From assembly GCA_035513175.1 (NCBI GenBank), contig DATKCN010000304.1:1-32953 (forward strand): DNA of 32,953 bases, in the 5' to 3' direction. This stretch comes from DATKCN01 sp035513175. GTDB taxonomy: Bacteria; Chloroflexota; Chloroflexia; Thermomicrobiales; CFX8. This document shows, piece by piece, positions 8,995 through 17,159 of the stretch. Within the stretch, counting starts at the first letter, position 1; every line of letters begins with the position of its first letter. Below the pieces are notes generated by a model. The model made no database searches. It had not been told where the DNA came from and was given only the letters and a program-made list of their open reading frames with translations. The position numbers and the translations under genes were made by a program.

Positions 8995-9654
8995 TCACGG
9001 CCGGTGAATGTAGCGGCTGCGGGCTTTCGGAGTCTCGTCGACGGGTGGCGTTTCCAGCACGGCCGGGTTCCGGCCTTCGCGCTCCAGCCAATCCCGCAGC
9101 CGTGTGTCCAACTCGGCGGGCGGATAGGATGACCGATCGTAACGCCCAGCCGCGCGCCGTTGTCGGAGGGCTTCGTACAGCGACACGGCGCAGGCGACCG
9201 ACACGTTGAGCGATTCAACCATGCCCATCATCGGGATGAACACCGACGCGTCCGCGCCCTCACTCGCGCTCGCGCTGACACCCCTCGTTTCGTTGCCGAA
9301 CACGAACGCCGTCGGTTGCGTGAGATCCAGCTCGAACAGCTCGCGGGACGCGTCGCCCAGCGTCGTGGCGTAGATGGCGAAACCGCGTTTCCGAAGCGCC
9401 TCGTAGCAGTCAACGATCGCCTCGTGCTGAACGAGCTCGAGCCAACGCTGGGCACTGGCCGAGACGCCGAGGTGGATGATGGGAGCCTCGATCTCGTCGT
9501 AAACGAGGTGGGCGCTCGCCGCTCCGACCGCGTCGCAGGTGCGCAGCATCGCGCTGACGTTGTGAGGGTCGTGGACGTTCTCTATCACGACGGTCAGGTC
9601 TGGCTGTCGCCGCGAGAGCGTGCCCCGCATGCGAGCCAGCCTGCGCGGTGTCAT
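8995..9654 (-). CDS. trmH: tRNA (guanosine-2'-O-)-methyltransferase, TrmH/SpoU family
   Basis: A 219-residue SPOUT methyltransferase that would 2'-O-methylate guanosine (position 18 in known TrmH enzymes) in the tRNA D-loop using SAM. The three SpoU motifs are present: NVSAMLRTCDAVG (N32, R38), VFGNETRGVS (about 118-127) and IPMMGMVESLNVSVACAV (about 141-158), which form the trefoil-knot SAM site. The N-terminus MTPRRLARMRGTLSRRQPDL closely follows E. coli TrmH, which fixes the ATG at 9654. A TTG 18 bases upstream is possible but would add residues the family lacks. The gene is monocistronic and divergent from the rpmH operon. The SpoU enzyme group is large, so the exact substrate is inferred from the N-terminal match. 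Confidence 0.88.
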   Translation of the reverse strand: MTPRRLARMRGTLSRRQPDLTVVIENVHDPHNVSAMLRTCDAVGAASAHLVYDEIEAPIIHLGVSASAQRWLELVQHEAIVDCYEALRKRGFAIYATTLGDASRELFELDLTQPTAFVFGNETRGVSASASEGADASVFIPMMGMVESLNVSVACAVSLYEALRQRRAAGRYDRSSYPPAELDTRLRDWLEREGRNPAVLETPPVDETPKARSRYIHRP

Positions 9655-9957
9655 CGGCCTCCCGGTCGTCAACGCGTGTGCTCCCTGCCGGTAGATCGCG
9701 ACTCACGTGCGTTGTTTCGGAACCGTCGATCCGGACCGGCCGCGCAAGGTCCGGCCGCGAAACCGCACGATGCGCGAGCGTCCCGAGGGCATCTCCTCCA
9801 GCGACGCTCGCGCTTTGACAGCGCGAGCGTGCGCGTCGTATCATAACGGTTGGCCTGAGACCCGCGCCGGATGCGTGACGCGATGGCCTGCTTCAATTGA
9901 CTCTGTTGCCCGCGCAACGCGACGACGCGATGGCTACGATCGGAACAGGAGATCCTC
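9655..9957. other. Divergent intergenic region trmH/rpmH
   Basis: This 303-base region holds the promoter of the rpmH operon (9815-9844) and presumably that of trmH. I looked for DnaA boxes, because rpmH often lies beside dnaA/oriC, and saw no cluster. No open frame here looks like protein. Confidence 0.5.
9815..9844 (+). promoter_or_regulatory. Sigma70-type promoter of the rpmH operon
   Basis: TTGACA (9815-9820), an 18-base spacer, and TATCAT (9839-9844). The predicted start near 9851 gives a leader of about 107 bases before rpmH. This is one of the best promoter matches in the window and suits a ribosomal protein gene. Confidence 0.7.
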
Positions 9958-10125
9958 GTGCCGAAGAGGACATATCAGCCGAAGAGGATACCGCGCAAGC
10001 GTGTGCACGGCTTTATGAAACGCATGCACACCAAGGCTGGCCGCGCGGTGCTCGCGGCGCGACGGCGCAAGGGTCGACACTCCCTCTCGGTCAGCACCGA
10101 GAACAAGCCGACCCAGCGCAAGTAG
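9958..10125 (+). CDS. rpmH: 50S ribosomal protein L34
   Basis: A 55-residue, very basic protein starting at GTG 9958, with AGGAG 6 bases upstream. It begins PKRTYQPKRIPRKRVHGF and continues MKTKAGR-like (MKRMHTKAGRAVLAARRRKG), which is the L34 signature. L34 is a structural protein of the large ribosomal subunit. The C-terminal tail after RRRKGRHSLSVS is about 10 residues longer than the E. coli protein, as in several high-GC lineages. It heads the rpmH-rnpA-yidD-yidC-jag cluster and has its own promoter; a hairpin follows before rnpA. The alternative frames across this gene give no recognisable protein. Confidence 0.96.
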   Translation: MPKRTYQPKRIPRKRVHGFMKRMHTKAGRAVLAARRRKGRHSLSVSTENKPTQRK

Positions 10126-10147
10126 CCTTGGGCATGCGATCGTGGCG

Positions 10148-10171
10148 AGCCCACCCCTCGGGGTGGGCTTT
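10148..10171 (+). terminator. Hairpin between rpmH and rnpA, likely partial terminator
   Basis: A 9-10 bp GC-rich stem (AGCCCACCC with GGGTGGGCT) closed by a CTCG loop and followed by only three T. It lies 23 bases after the rpmH stop. The short T run suggests partial termination or RNA processing, which would let L34 be made in excess of RNase P protein. Confidence 0.6.
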
Positions 10172-10195
10172 GGCGACTTCGGTACGGGATCGTGC

Positions 10196-10549
10196 GTGAT
10201 CGCCCGCGACCTCCGGCTACGGCGCAACGTGGACTTCGACCGCGTGCGGACCGAGGGACGAAGCTGGTCGTCGCGCACGCTGGTGCTGTCGGTGGCGCCG
10301 AACACGCTGGGAGCCAATCGCTACGGATTCGCCGTCGGCAAGCGGGCGGGCAACGCCGTCGTGCGCAACCGCGCCAAGCGCTTGATGCGGGAGGCGGTGA
10401 GGATGTGCCATTCGCGCTTGAAGCAGGGACACGACATCGTGTTCATCGCCCGCAACAGCTTTCGGGCCGACATGACGCTGGATGACATCTCGAAGCAGGT
10501 CGAGGAGCTGGCGCGTCGTGCGAAGCTGTTGCAGGAGGCAGAGCAGTGA
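10196..10549 (+). CDS. rnpA: Ribonuclease P protein component
   Basis: A 117-residue basic protein that binds the RNase P RNA and helps it cleave the 5' leader of pre-tRNA. The signature motif is GKRAGNAVVRNRAKRLMREA (the RNR motif). The N-terminus RDLRLRRNVDFDRVRTEGRS fits the family. I chose GTG 10196, which gives the usual length and start. An in-frame GTG at 10142 would begin inside the upstream hairpin and add 18 residues without family support. The stop overlaps the yidD start by 4 bases (GTGA). Confidence 0.95.
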   Translation: MIARDLRLRRNVDFDRVRTEGRSWSSRTLVLSVAPNTLGANRYGFAVGKRAGNAVVRNRAKRLMREAVRMCHSRLKQGHDIVFIARNSFRADMTLDDISKQVEELARRAKLLQEAEQ

Positions 10550-10755
10550 GGCGGGTGTTGCTGCTCCTGATTCGCGGATACCAGGCGGGCATCTCACCGT
10601 TGCTGCCGCCCTCGTGCAGGTTCTTCCCATCGTGCTCGGAATACGGCTACCAGGCAATCGAGAAGTACGGTATCATGCGAGGCGGCGCAATGACGGTGTG
10701 GCGCGTGTTGCGCTGCAACCCGTTTGGCAAGGGCGGTTACGACCCCGTTCCATGA
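10546..10755 (+). CDS. yidD: Membrane protein insertion efficiency factor YidD
   Basis: A 69-residue protein with the YidD signature: RGYQAGISPLLPPSCRFFPS then CSEYGYQAIEKYG, and near the end WRVLRCNPFGKGGYDPVP. The family is a small membrane-associated helper of YidC-dependent insertion. The three conserved Cys positions (PSCRF, PSCS, LRCNP) are all present. The GTG start at 10546 overlaps the rnpA stop, so the two are translationally coupled. Gene order rnpA-yidD-yidC is the standard one. Confidence 0.95.
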   Translation: MRRVLLLLIRGYQAGISPLLPPSCRFFPSCSEYGYQAIEKYGIMRGGAMTVWRVLRCNPFGKGGYDPVP

Positions 10756-10894
10756 TCGTCCAGAACGCACCGAGACCGGCGAGCGAGTGCGTCTCACCGC
10801 ATCACACTCAACCCGTCACGCGCGTGCAGAGTCGGCTGCTGGCGTGACCGAACTTTCGGCGCGTCACCGCCGCGGCTTCTGAGAGGATCACTGG

Positions 10895-11935
10895 TTGTTT
10901 GGCCCGATAACAACGCTTTGGAACGCGTATGTCGATCTCATTTCCTGGTGCCTGCATACCCTGACCGAATACACCGACAGCGGCGGGCTGTCGATCATTG
11001 TCTTCACGATCGTGCTGAAGACGATTCTGCTCCCGCTCACGGTCAAATCGATCAGGTCCACCTTCGCCATGCAGCAGTTGCAGCCGAAGATCAAGGAGCT
11101 GCAGAAAAAGTACGCCAAGGATCGCCAGGAGCTGACCCAGCAGACGATGCGGATGTACCAGGAGTACCGCATCAACCCGCTGGCGGGCTGCCTGCCGATG
11201 CTCATCCAGATCCCGATCTTCTTCGGGTTGTACTTCGCGGTCCGTGATCTGTCGCGCACGGCGGGCGACTTCATGTGGATCCCCAACCTGGCGGAGGCGG
11301 ACCCGTGGAAGATCCTGCCGATCATGGCGGGCGTGTTTCAGTTTATCCAGACGCGCATGATGCGGCCGCACAAAGCCCCGAAAGTGACTGACCCGCAACA
11401 GGCGATGATGAACACGATGATGAATTTCATGCCGATCATCGTGATTGTGTTCGGCTGGTCGTTTGCCTCCGGAGCGGTGCTGTACTGGGCAACGCAGAGC
11501 GTGTACTCAGTGATACAGCAGTGGTTCATTACCGGCTGGGGCGCGATGAGAGACTGGTTCCCCTGGCTGTGGGACATGCCGGAACACCGCCGTCTCGGCT
11601 ACCGCAAGCCCGCCGAGCCGCAGGCGATCGATCCGGCCGCCGAGCCCAAGGGGCTGATGGGCATGATGCAGAAGCGCGTCCAGGCCGCCGAGGAAGAGCG
11701 GGCGCGGCGCGTCGCAGAGGCCAACGGAGGCGCCGCGCCGGCGTCCGGGTCACGCTCGTCAGGATCGAGCGGAAAGCGCGCCCGGCAGACACAGGCCCGC
11801 CCCGCCGCGGTGGACGGCGTCAACAGCGCGAAGCCGGAAGAGCCGCCTCCAGGCGCGCGGACGCGGGTGATGACTGGCCGCCCCAAGGCGACGCCACGGC
11901 GCACGCGCGGCAACAACGGCCGCACGGACGCGTAG
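10895..11935 (+). CDS. yidC: Membrane protein insertase YidC/SpoIIIJ type
   Basis: A 346-residue insertase that inserts and folds membrane proteins, alone or with SecYEG. It lacks the large periplasmic domain of proteobacterial YidC and so is the short, SpoIIIJ-like form. Hydrophobic segments: about 25-48 (with VLKTILLPLT and conserved R54 just after), 98-118 (LPMLIQIPIFFGLYF), 138-155, and 174-205 (FMPIIVIVFGWSFASGAVLY). The cytoplasmic loop QLQPKIKELQKKYAKDR is typical. There is no lipobox at the N-terminus. The C-terminal 110 residues are a hydrophilic Ala/Arg/Pro-rich tail with high positive charge, a plausible ribosome-contacting tail. The start is TTG 10895 with GAGAGG 8 bases upstream; the 139 bases after yidD hold no other gene. 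Confidence 0.95.
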   Translation: MFGPITTLWNAYVDLISWCLHTLTEYTDSGGLSIIVFTIVLKTILLPLTVKSIRSTFAMQQLQPKIKELQKKYAKDRQELTQQTMRMYQEYRINPLAGCLPMLIQIPIFFGLYFAVRDLSRTAGDFMWIPNLAEADPWKILPIMAGVFQFIQTRMMRPHKAPKVTDPQQAMMNTMMNFMPIIVIVFGWSFASGAVLYWATQSVYSVIQQWFITGWGAMRDWFPWLWDMPEHRRLGYRKPAEPQAIDPAAEPKGLMGMMQKRVQAAEEERARRVAEANGGAAPASGSRSSGSSGKRARQTQARPAAVDGVNSAKPEEPPPGARTRVMTGRPKATPRRTRGNNGRTDA

Positions 11936-11989
11936 CCGGCCCGCCGACAAGCGGCGCGCGACCGCGAGTAGTGAAGGACGAAAACGCTC

Positions 11990-12862
11990 ATGGATCGCAT
12001 GCGCAGCGTCGAAATTCAGGCGCGTTCTACCGACGAGGCGGTTCGGCTGGCCCTCGAACAGCTCGGCGCGACCCGTAACGAGGTCGAAGTTCAGGTGCTC
12101 GCCGAGACCGAGGATGACATCTACGGTGAGGGCGAGGTCCTGGTGCGGGTTTCGGTGCGCGGGTCCGTCGCGCCGCCGCGCGGCGACCGGGGCCAGGCGC
12201 GCGGCGGACAGCGTGGACCAGGCCGCGACAGCCATCCACGCGACAGCCGCCCGCCACGGCAGCACGTCCCCGGCCGCCCCGGCAGCGCGCCGCGCCGCGG
12301 CCCTGCGCCGGCCAGCCAGGGGGTTTACCGACCTCCGCAAGTGGCGCGTCCACGGCAACCCTCACAGGCGTCAGACGAGCAGACGCAGGCGGTCGAGGCG
12401 CTGGCCAAGGAGGTCGTGCGGGACCTGCTGACACGCATGGACGTCGCCGCAGACGTGATGGCGGTCGACAATCCGTCGGTCATGCCAGTCGGCAACGACG
12501 ATCCGCTGACGGTCTTCATCGACATTATGGGCCGTGATCTCGGACAGCTTATCGGTCGGCGCGGCGAGAATCTAAGCCAGCTGCAATACATGGTGAACCT
12601 GCTGGTCAATAAGCGCAACGAGGAGTGGGTGCGGGTTGTTGTGGATGTTGAGGGCTATCGCTCGCAGCGCGAGGAGTCGCTCATCGGGCTGGCCGAACGG
12701 GTTGCGCGTCAGGTAGCTCGCAACCGGCGCCCGATCGCGCTCGATCCGATGCCGCCGAACGAGCGGCGCATCGTCCACATGACGCTCAAGAGCCTGCCGG
12801 ACGTGCGCACCGAGTCCAGCGGCGAGGGCGACCTGCGCCGCGTCACCATCTTCCCGCAATAG
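11990..12862 (+). CDS. jag: RNA-binding protein Jag/KhpB (Jag-N, KH, R3H)
   Basis: A 290-residue RNA-binding protein. Residues 1-58 form the Jag-N domain (SVEIQARSTDEAVRLALEQL then YGEGEVLVRV). Residues about 60-135 are a long Arg/Gly/Pro-rich linker that looks disordered. A KH domain (about 145-215) has IMGRDLGQLIGRRGENLSQL. A C-terminal R3H domain has PNERRIVHMTL with the R-x3-H spacing. The family (KhpB/EloR) acts with KhpA on RNAs controlling cell elongation and envelope growth in firmicutes. It follows yidC by 54 bases, the usual order. Start ATG 11990 has AAGGA about 12 bases upstream; ATG 11999 is an alternative. The linker is longer and richer in RG than in classical Jag. Confidence 0.93.
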   Translation: MDRMRSVEIQARSTDEAVRLALEQLGATRNEVEVQVLAETEDDIYGEGEVLVRVSVRGSVAPPRGDRGQARGGQRGPGRDSHPRDSRPPRQHVPGRPGSAPRRGPAPASQGVYRPPQVARPRQPSQASDEQTQAVEALAKEVVRDLLTRMDVAADVMAVDNPSVMPVGNDDPLTVFIDIMGRDLGQLIGRRGENLSQLQYMVNLLVNKRNEEWVRVVVDVEGYRSQREESLIGLAERVARQVARNRRPIALDPMPPNERRIVHMTLKSLPDVRTESSGEGDLRRVTIFPQ

Positions 12863-12950
12863 CGCCCACGCCGGCGTCGCGGACCTTGTCGAGAGTACGC
12901 GGTCCAGCCCAGCAGCCTGGGCGCGGCCGCTGGGGGTTGGCGCGACACTC

Positions 12951-13847
12951 ATGGCAGTCACACGCATTCCGGACTACGTCGTGATTGGCCACATCGCGAT
13001 AGACCGGACTCCGCTTGGCGACATTCTCGGCGGGACAGTGCTGTACGCCGCGCTGGCGGCGGCCCGCTACGGCGCGCGCGTCGGCATCCTCACGCGCGCG
13101 AACATCGATGGCTTCACGGTGGCGCAACGCGAGGAGCTTGTGGCGGTCGCCGAACAGATCGAGATCGTCAGTCAGAGCAGCGCCGCGACGACGACCTTTA
13201 CGAACGACGACGTCGCGGGGCGCCGCTCGCAGACCCTGCACGCCTGGGGCGGCGAGATCGACCTGAACGGACTGCCGCCGCTGTGGCGCTCTTCTCCGGC
13301 GCTTCATCTCGCGCCGGTCGCGCAGGAGATCGATCCGCGCCAGACGCAACGGCTGGCCCCGACGTTTCTTGGTTGCACGCCGCAAGGGTGGATGCGCCAG
13401 TGGCATCCCGACCGGCTGGGTCAGGTGCGGACGAGCGCGCTGCGCCTGCCGGCCGAGCTGGTCTCACGCATCGACGCCATGGTCGTCTCCTCCGAGGAGT
13501 CAACGCACGCCCGCGACATTCTGCACGCGATTGGGCAGCGGGGACTGGTTGCCGTGACACGCGGCCAGCAGAGCACGGCCCTCATCGACCGTGGACGCGA
13601 GACGTCGATCCCCGCCATGCGCGTTCCAGTCGTAGACGCCACCGGCGCCGGAGACGTCTTCGCTGGCTGTCTGTTCGCGAGCCGCGCTGCGCGCCAATCA
13701 GTCGCCGCAAGCGCTCGCTTCGCGACAGCCGCGGCTGCGTTGAAGGTGGCCGGGCGCGGCGTGCTGTCCGTGCCGCGCCGCGAAGATGTAGAGCGGCTGA
13801 TCGACGAGCGGGAGCCCGGAAGCTCAAGCACGGTGTGGGACCCGTGA
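12951..13847 (+). CDS. PfkB-family carbohydrate/nucleoside kinase
   Basis: A 298-residue ribokinase-superfamily protein. The signature VDATGAGDVFAGCLFA gives the catalytic base D235 and the anion hole GAGD, and the N-terminus has the GGTVLYAALAAARYGARVG motif of the substrate-binding lid region. Substrate cannot be told from sequence; candidates are sugars, sugar alcohols or nucleosides. It is somewhat short of charged N-terminal motifs seen in true ribokinases and close to the unassigned PfkB group. The stop overlaps the next gene by 4 bases (GTGA), so the two are coupled. It lies between jag and mnmE, where a metabolic kinase is not usual. Confidence 0.85.
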   Translation: MAVTRIPDYVVIGHIAIDRTPLGDILGGTVLYAALAAARYGARVGILTRANIDGFTVAQREELVAVAEQIEIVSQSSAATTTFTNDDVAGRRSQTLHAWGGEIDLNGLPPLWRSSPALHLAPVAQEIDPRQTQRLAPTFLGCTPQGWMRQWHPDRLGQVRTSALRLPAELVSRIDAMVVSSEESTHARDILHAIGQRGLVAVTRGQQSTALIDRGRETSIPAMRVPVVDATGAGDVFAGCLFASRAARQSVAASARFATAAAALKVAGRGVLSVPRREDVERLIDEREPGSSSTVWDP

Positions 13848-14407
13848 CGCGGATTTTGTGGCGACGGCTCGACACCGACGGCCACGACGCTTGCCGCCTG
13901 GCGCGCATGACGGACGGCTGGCGGTTGGACGGGGTGGCGGCGTTCAGCCACGACGGCGAGCCGTGCGGGTTGCGCTATCGTGTGGATTGCGACGCTGCAT
14001 GGCGGACTCGCGCGGCGCGTGTGGACGGCTGGATCGCTGGACGCGAGTACGTTGCCGAGATCGACAGGGCTGACGACGGCCGCTGGCTGCTCAACGGCGC
14101 CGAGCAGGCAGCCGCGCGCGGGTGCGTCGATATCGATCTCGCGTTCACTCCGGCTACGAACCTGCTGCCGCTCCGGCGCTTTGCTCTCGAAATCGGCGCG
14201 GAGACCGCCGCGCTGGCAGCCTACCTCAACGTGCCCGCGACGCGCCTGACGCGGCTGGAGCAGTCGTACCGGCGGCTCGACCGGACGCGCTATGCATACG
14301 AATCTCCAGCCTCCGGGTATGCCGCGACGCTGGAGGTCGCGGAGGTCGGCTTCGTCACCAGCTATCCCGGCCTGTGGGAGGCGACGGGCATGCCAGGCGG
14401 CGACTGA
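13844..14407 (+). CDS. Putative glycolipid-binding family protein (PF06475/DUF1089)
   Basis: A 187-residue protein matching the family typified by Pseudomonas PA1994. It has an N-terminal WRRLDTDGHDACRLA, a central CVDIDLAFTPATNLLPLRR that is the family's strongest motif, and a C-terminal YESPASGYAATLEVAEVGF with TSYPGLWEA. The fold in known structures resembles lipoprotein-localisation factors, hence the family name; a biochemical role is not established. There is no signal peptide, so it is probably cytoplasmic. GTG 13844 overlaps the PfkB stop, which sets the start; the same frame is open upstream for about 560 bases inside pfkB but that part is not homologous to anything I recognise. Confidence 0.87.
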   Translation: MTRILWRRLDTDGHDACRLARMTDGWRLDGVAAFSHDGEPCGLRYRVDCDAAWRTRAARVDGWIAGREYVAEIDRADDGRWLLNGAEQAAARGCVDIDLAFTPATNLLPLRRFALEIGAETAALAAYLNVPATRLTRLEQSYRRLDRTRYAYESPASGYAATLEVAEVGFVTSYPGLWEATGMPGGD

Positions 14408-14451
14408 GCGAGCGTCGTCGACGCGCCATGGAGAATCGGGAGCGGCCCAGC

Positions 14452-15843
14452 ATGTATCAGGACACGATCGCGGCCATTGCCACGCCGCCGGGCGAGGGCG
14501 GCATCGGACTGGTGCGCCTCAGCGGTCCTGACGCCGGGGCGATTGCCGCGTCGATCTTCCGGCGTGGGCGAAGCCTCCGACGTGTGCCCGCCAGCGCTTT
14601 AGAAAGCCACCGGCTGCTATACGGGGCGATCGTCGACCCCGACGATGGGCGGATCATTGACGAAGTCATGCTGGCGCGCATGGAGCCTCCGCGCACCTAC
14701 ACCCGCGAGGAAGTCGTCGAGATCAGTTGCCACGGTGGCCCTTTGCCAGTTCGGGAGATCCTCGCGCTGTGTTTGCGCCGGGGAGCGCGCTCAGCCGAGG
14801 CGGGCGAGTTCACGCTGCGGGCGTTCCTCAATGGCCGGATTGATCTCAGTCAGGCGGAGGCGGTGTCGGGCGTCGTCGGGGCCCGCACCTCCCGCTCGCT
14901 GGACCTGGCGGTCGACGAATTGCGCGGACGCTTGACCGAGCGCTTGAAGCCCGCCCGCGACGTTCTAGTCGAAACGCTGGCGTATCTCGACGCGGCGGCG
15001 GACTTTCCGGATGACGAGATACCAGTGCTCGACGTCGATCCGGCGCTCGCGGCGGCGCACGAAGCCTTAGCGGAGGTTGAGCGTTCGGCGCGCTCGGGAC
15101 TGCTGTACCGCGAGGGCGCGCAGATCGCCATCGTCGGCAGACCCAACGCCGGGAAGTCGAGCCTGCTCAACGCGCTGCTACGGGCGGACAGGGCGATCGT
15201 GACCGAGATCGCCGGGACGACGCGCGACGTCATCAGCGAAACAGTCAACCTCCACGGGCTGCCCGCCACGCTGCACGACACGGCCGGCATCGCCGAGAGC
15301 AGCGACGTAATCGAGCAGATGGGGATCGACCGGTCTCGGCAGGCAATCGCCTCCAGCGGCATCGCCTTGTTCGTCATCGACCGCGCGGCGCCACCCACGC
15401 GCGAGGACGAGACGGTTGCGACCCTGCTGGCCGAACGCGTTGACAACGCCAGCGTCGTCATCGCGCTGAACAAGTGCGACCTTCCGGACGCGGGCGGGCA
15501 CAAACGGGCAGTCGACAGGCTGGCCGGAGCGCGCCTCATCGAAATCTCAACCGTGAGCGGAGCGGGCATCGCGGAGCTGGAGCGAGCGCTTTACGAGACG
15601 GCGGTCGGGCAGACGGGAACGTCCGGAGAGCCCGCGCTGGTAACAGTTCGGCAGATGGACGCGTTGCGGCGAGCGCTGGAGTCCGTTGAGGCCGCGCAGG
15701 CGGCGCGGCTGCTCAACGTGCCGCTGGACCTGCTGGCGGTCGATGTGCGCGACGCACTGCACGCGGTCGGCGAGATCACCGGGGAGTACGTCGACGAGGC
15801 AGTGCTCGATGAGATCTTCAGCCGCTTCTGCATCGGCAAGTAA
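14452..15843 (+). CDS. mnmE: tRNA modification GTPase MnmE
   Basis: A 463-residue GTPase that, with MnmG, makes 5-carboxymethylaminomethyl-type uridine at tRNA wobble position 34. The N-terminal folate-binding domain begins DTIAAIATPPGEGGIGLVRL. The G domain has G1 GRPNAGKS (residues 229-236), G2/G3 AGTTRDVISE then DTAG, and G4 NKCD. The C-terminus ends FCIGK, containing the essential cysteine. I chose ATG 14452 because GGGAG lies 9 bases upstream and the family start is matched; ATG 14428 would add 8 residues with a poor ribosome binding site. mnmG, often next door, is not in the window: a convergent transporter follows only 35 bases away. Confidence 0.95.
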   Translation: MYQDTIAAIATPPGEGGIGLVRLSGPDAGAIAASIFRRGRSLRRVPASALESHRLLYGAIVDPDDGRIIDEVMLARMEPPRTYTREEVVEISCHGGPLPVREILALCLRRGARSAEAGEFTLRAFLNGRIDLSQAEAVSGVVGARTSRSLDLAVDELRGRLTERLKPARDVLVETLAYLDAAADFPDDEIPVLDVDPALAAAHEALAEVERSARSGLLYREGAQIAIVGRPNAGKSSLLNALLRADRAIVTEIAGTTRDVISETVNLHGLPATLHDTAGIAESSDVIEQMGIDRSRQAIASSGIALFVIDRAAPPTREDETVATLLAERVDNASVVIALNKCDLPDAGGHKRAVDRLAGARLIEISTVSGAGIAELERALYETAVGQTGTSGEPALVTVRQMDALRRALESVEAAQAARLLNVPLDLLAVDVRDALHAVGEITGEYVDEAVLDEIFSRFCIGK

Positions 15844-15878
15844 CAGCCCCTCCGGCGGGACTGCTGGCGGTTCATCAG

Positions 15879-17159
15879 TTAAGGGGTCGAGCCGCGAACC
15901 GGCAGCGAGGGCCGCGCGGCGAGTGCGAAGAACACGGCCCCGACGATGCCGACGCCGGCGAGGATGTGGAAGCCCAGGTCGTAGTTGCCGTAGTGGTCGG
16001 CCAGCATCCCAACGACGATCGGGCCGAAGATGATGCCCGGCATCATCACCATCGACGAGATTCCCATGATCGTTGCGAACGACTGGCGTCCAAAGTAGTC
16101 GGCCCGCATCGGCATCATCTGCACCCCGCGCAGCCCGTGGGACGCGCCCTGTATCATCGCGCCAACGGCTATCGCTCCCAGCGCGGACGCATACGCAAAG
16201 ACAAGCATGGCAGCCACGTGCCCGCAAGTGGCGACGGTTGAGAGCACGCGCTTGCTGTAGCGATCTCCCAGCACCCCGCCGGTCAGGCTGCCCACCATCA
16301 TCGAACCGGTCATGACCGAAACGATTCCCGCCGCGCCGGCCAGCGAGAAGCTCAGATCCTCGGTCAGGTGCGGCACGAGGTGCACCGTCACCGAGGCGAC
16401 GACGAACATCGCCAGCGAGTGCCCGATCGAGAGATACCAGAACGTCCGCGTGCGCAGCGCCTCGCGCGGGGTAAACCCGGCAACCGGCGCGTCGAGCGTT
16501 GCGTCGACGACATCAGAGGCGACGGCGCCGCGCACGACGCCATCCGGGAGCAGGCCGTACTGCTCGGGCCGGTTCCGCATGACCTGCGCCAGCGGGAGGC
16601 CCGCGACGATGACGAGCACGCCGGACGCGAACGCCGTCGCCCGCCAGCCATTCGTCGTCAGCGACCAGGCCACCAGCGGGACCATCACGCCGCCGAGCGC
16701 GCCGCCGGTCTGCATGAATGCCAGCGCCGTGGCCCTGCGGCGTTCGAACCAGTGAACCAGCGCCGTCGTGATCGACATGAAGCCGCCGAGGCTCATGCCG
16801 ATCGACATCACCGTGAAGGCGAGATAGAAGGTGAGCAGCGAGTTGACCTGCGAAAAGAGCATGAAGCCGACGCCCAGGATGACCAGTCCCAGCCGGATGA
16901 CGTTGCGCGGACCCCAGCGGTCGAGCAGCCAGCCATGAAACGGACCGAGCAAACCGCTCTCTGCCTGCTGGATCGCATACGCTGCCGAAAACGCGGTCTT
17001 GCTCCAGCCGAACTGCTGCTGCAGCGTGACGACATACGCGCCGTAGGCCTGGTTCAGCAGCCCGCCAAGGAGTATCTGGATGCCGACGCCGCCGCCGACG
17101 ATCCACCAGCCGTAGAACGCGGACCGCGTCCGCCGCGCCATCCGCCCGGCAATTGCCAT
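15879..17159 (-). CDS. MFS transporter, monocarboxylate/oxalate-formate antiporter-like
   Basis: A 426-residue, 12-segment Major Facilitator protein. The N-terminal segment is FYGWWIVGGGVGIQILLGGL; the loop 2-3 motif is GWLLDRWGPRNVIRLG (the GxLxDRxGxR motif of MFS) and the equivalent in the second half is GVLGDRYSKRVLS. The first half resembles the monocarboxylate and oxalate/formate antiporter subgroup, particularly AYAIQQAESGLLGPFHGW. Substrate is unknown; an organic anion is a reasonable guess. AGGA lies 7 bases upstream of the ATG. It converges on mnmE. The 197 bases upstream, to the methyltransferase stop, hold no gene that I can support. Confidence 0.87.
   Translation of the reverse strand: MAIAGRMARRTRSAFYGWWIVGGGVGIQILLGGLLNQAYGAYVVTLQQQFGWSKTAFSAAYAIQQAESGLLGPFHGWLLDRWGPRNVIRLGLVILGVGFMLFSQVNSLLTFYLAFTVMSIGMSLGGFMSITTALVHWFERRRATALAFMQTGGALGGVMVPLVAWSLTTNGWRATAFASGVLVIVAGLPLAQVMRNRPEQYGLLPDGVVRGAVASDVVDATLDAPVAGFTPREALRTRTFWYLSIGHSLAMFVVASVTVHLVPHLTEDLSFSLAGAAGIVSVMTGSMMVGSLTGGVLGDRYSKRVLSTVATCGHVAAMLVFAYASALGAIAVGAMIQGASHGLRGVQMMPMRADYFGRQSFATIMGISSMVMMPGIIFGPIVVGMLADHYGNYDLGFHILAGVGIVGAVFFALAARPSLPVRGSTP

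Noticed and set aside
9655..9957. Replication origin beside rpmH
   Set aside because: No cluster of DnaA boxes, no AT-rich unwinding element and no dnaA gene are visible.
9707..10018. Plus-strand frame before and over rpmH
   Set aside because: It covers the rpmH promoter and start in another frame and has no recognisable protein character.
13283..13843. Upstream extension of the glycolipid-binding-family gene
   Set aside because: The frame is open but overlaps pfkB, reads as Arg-rich nonsense, and the GTG at 13844 with a 4-base overlap fits the family start.
14122..14451. Upstream extension of mnmE
   Set aside because: The frame is open inside the preceding gene, but the MnmE family starts at the MYQDTIAAIATP segment, which has its own ribosome binding site.
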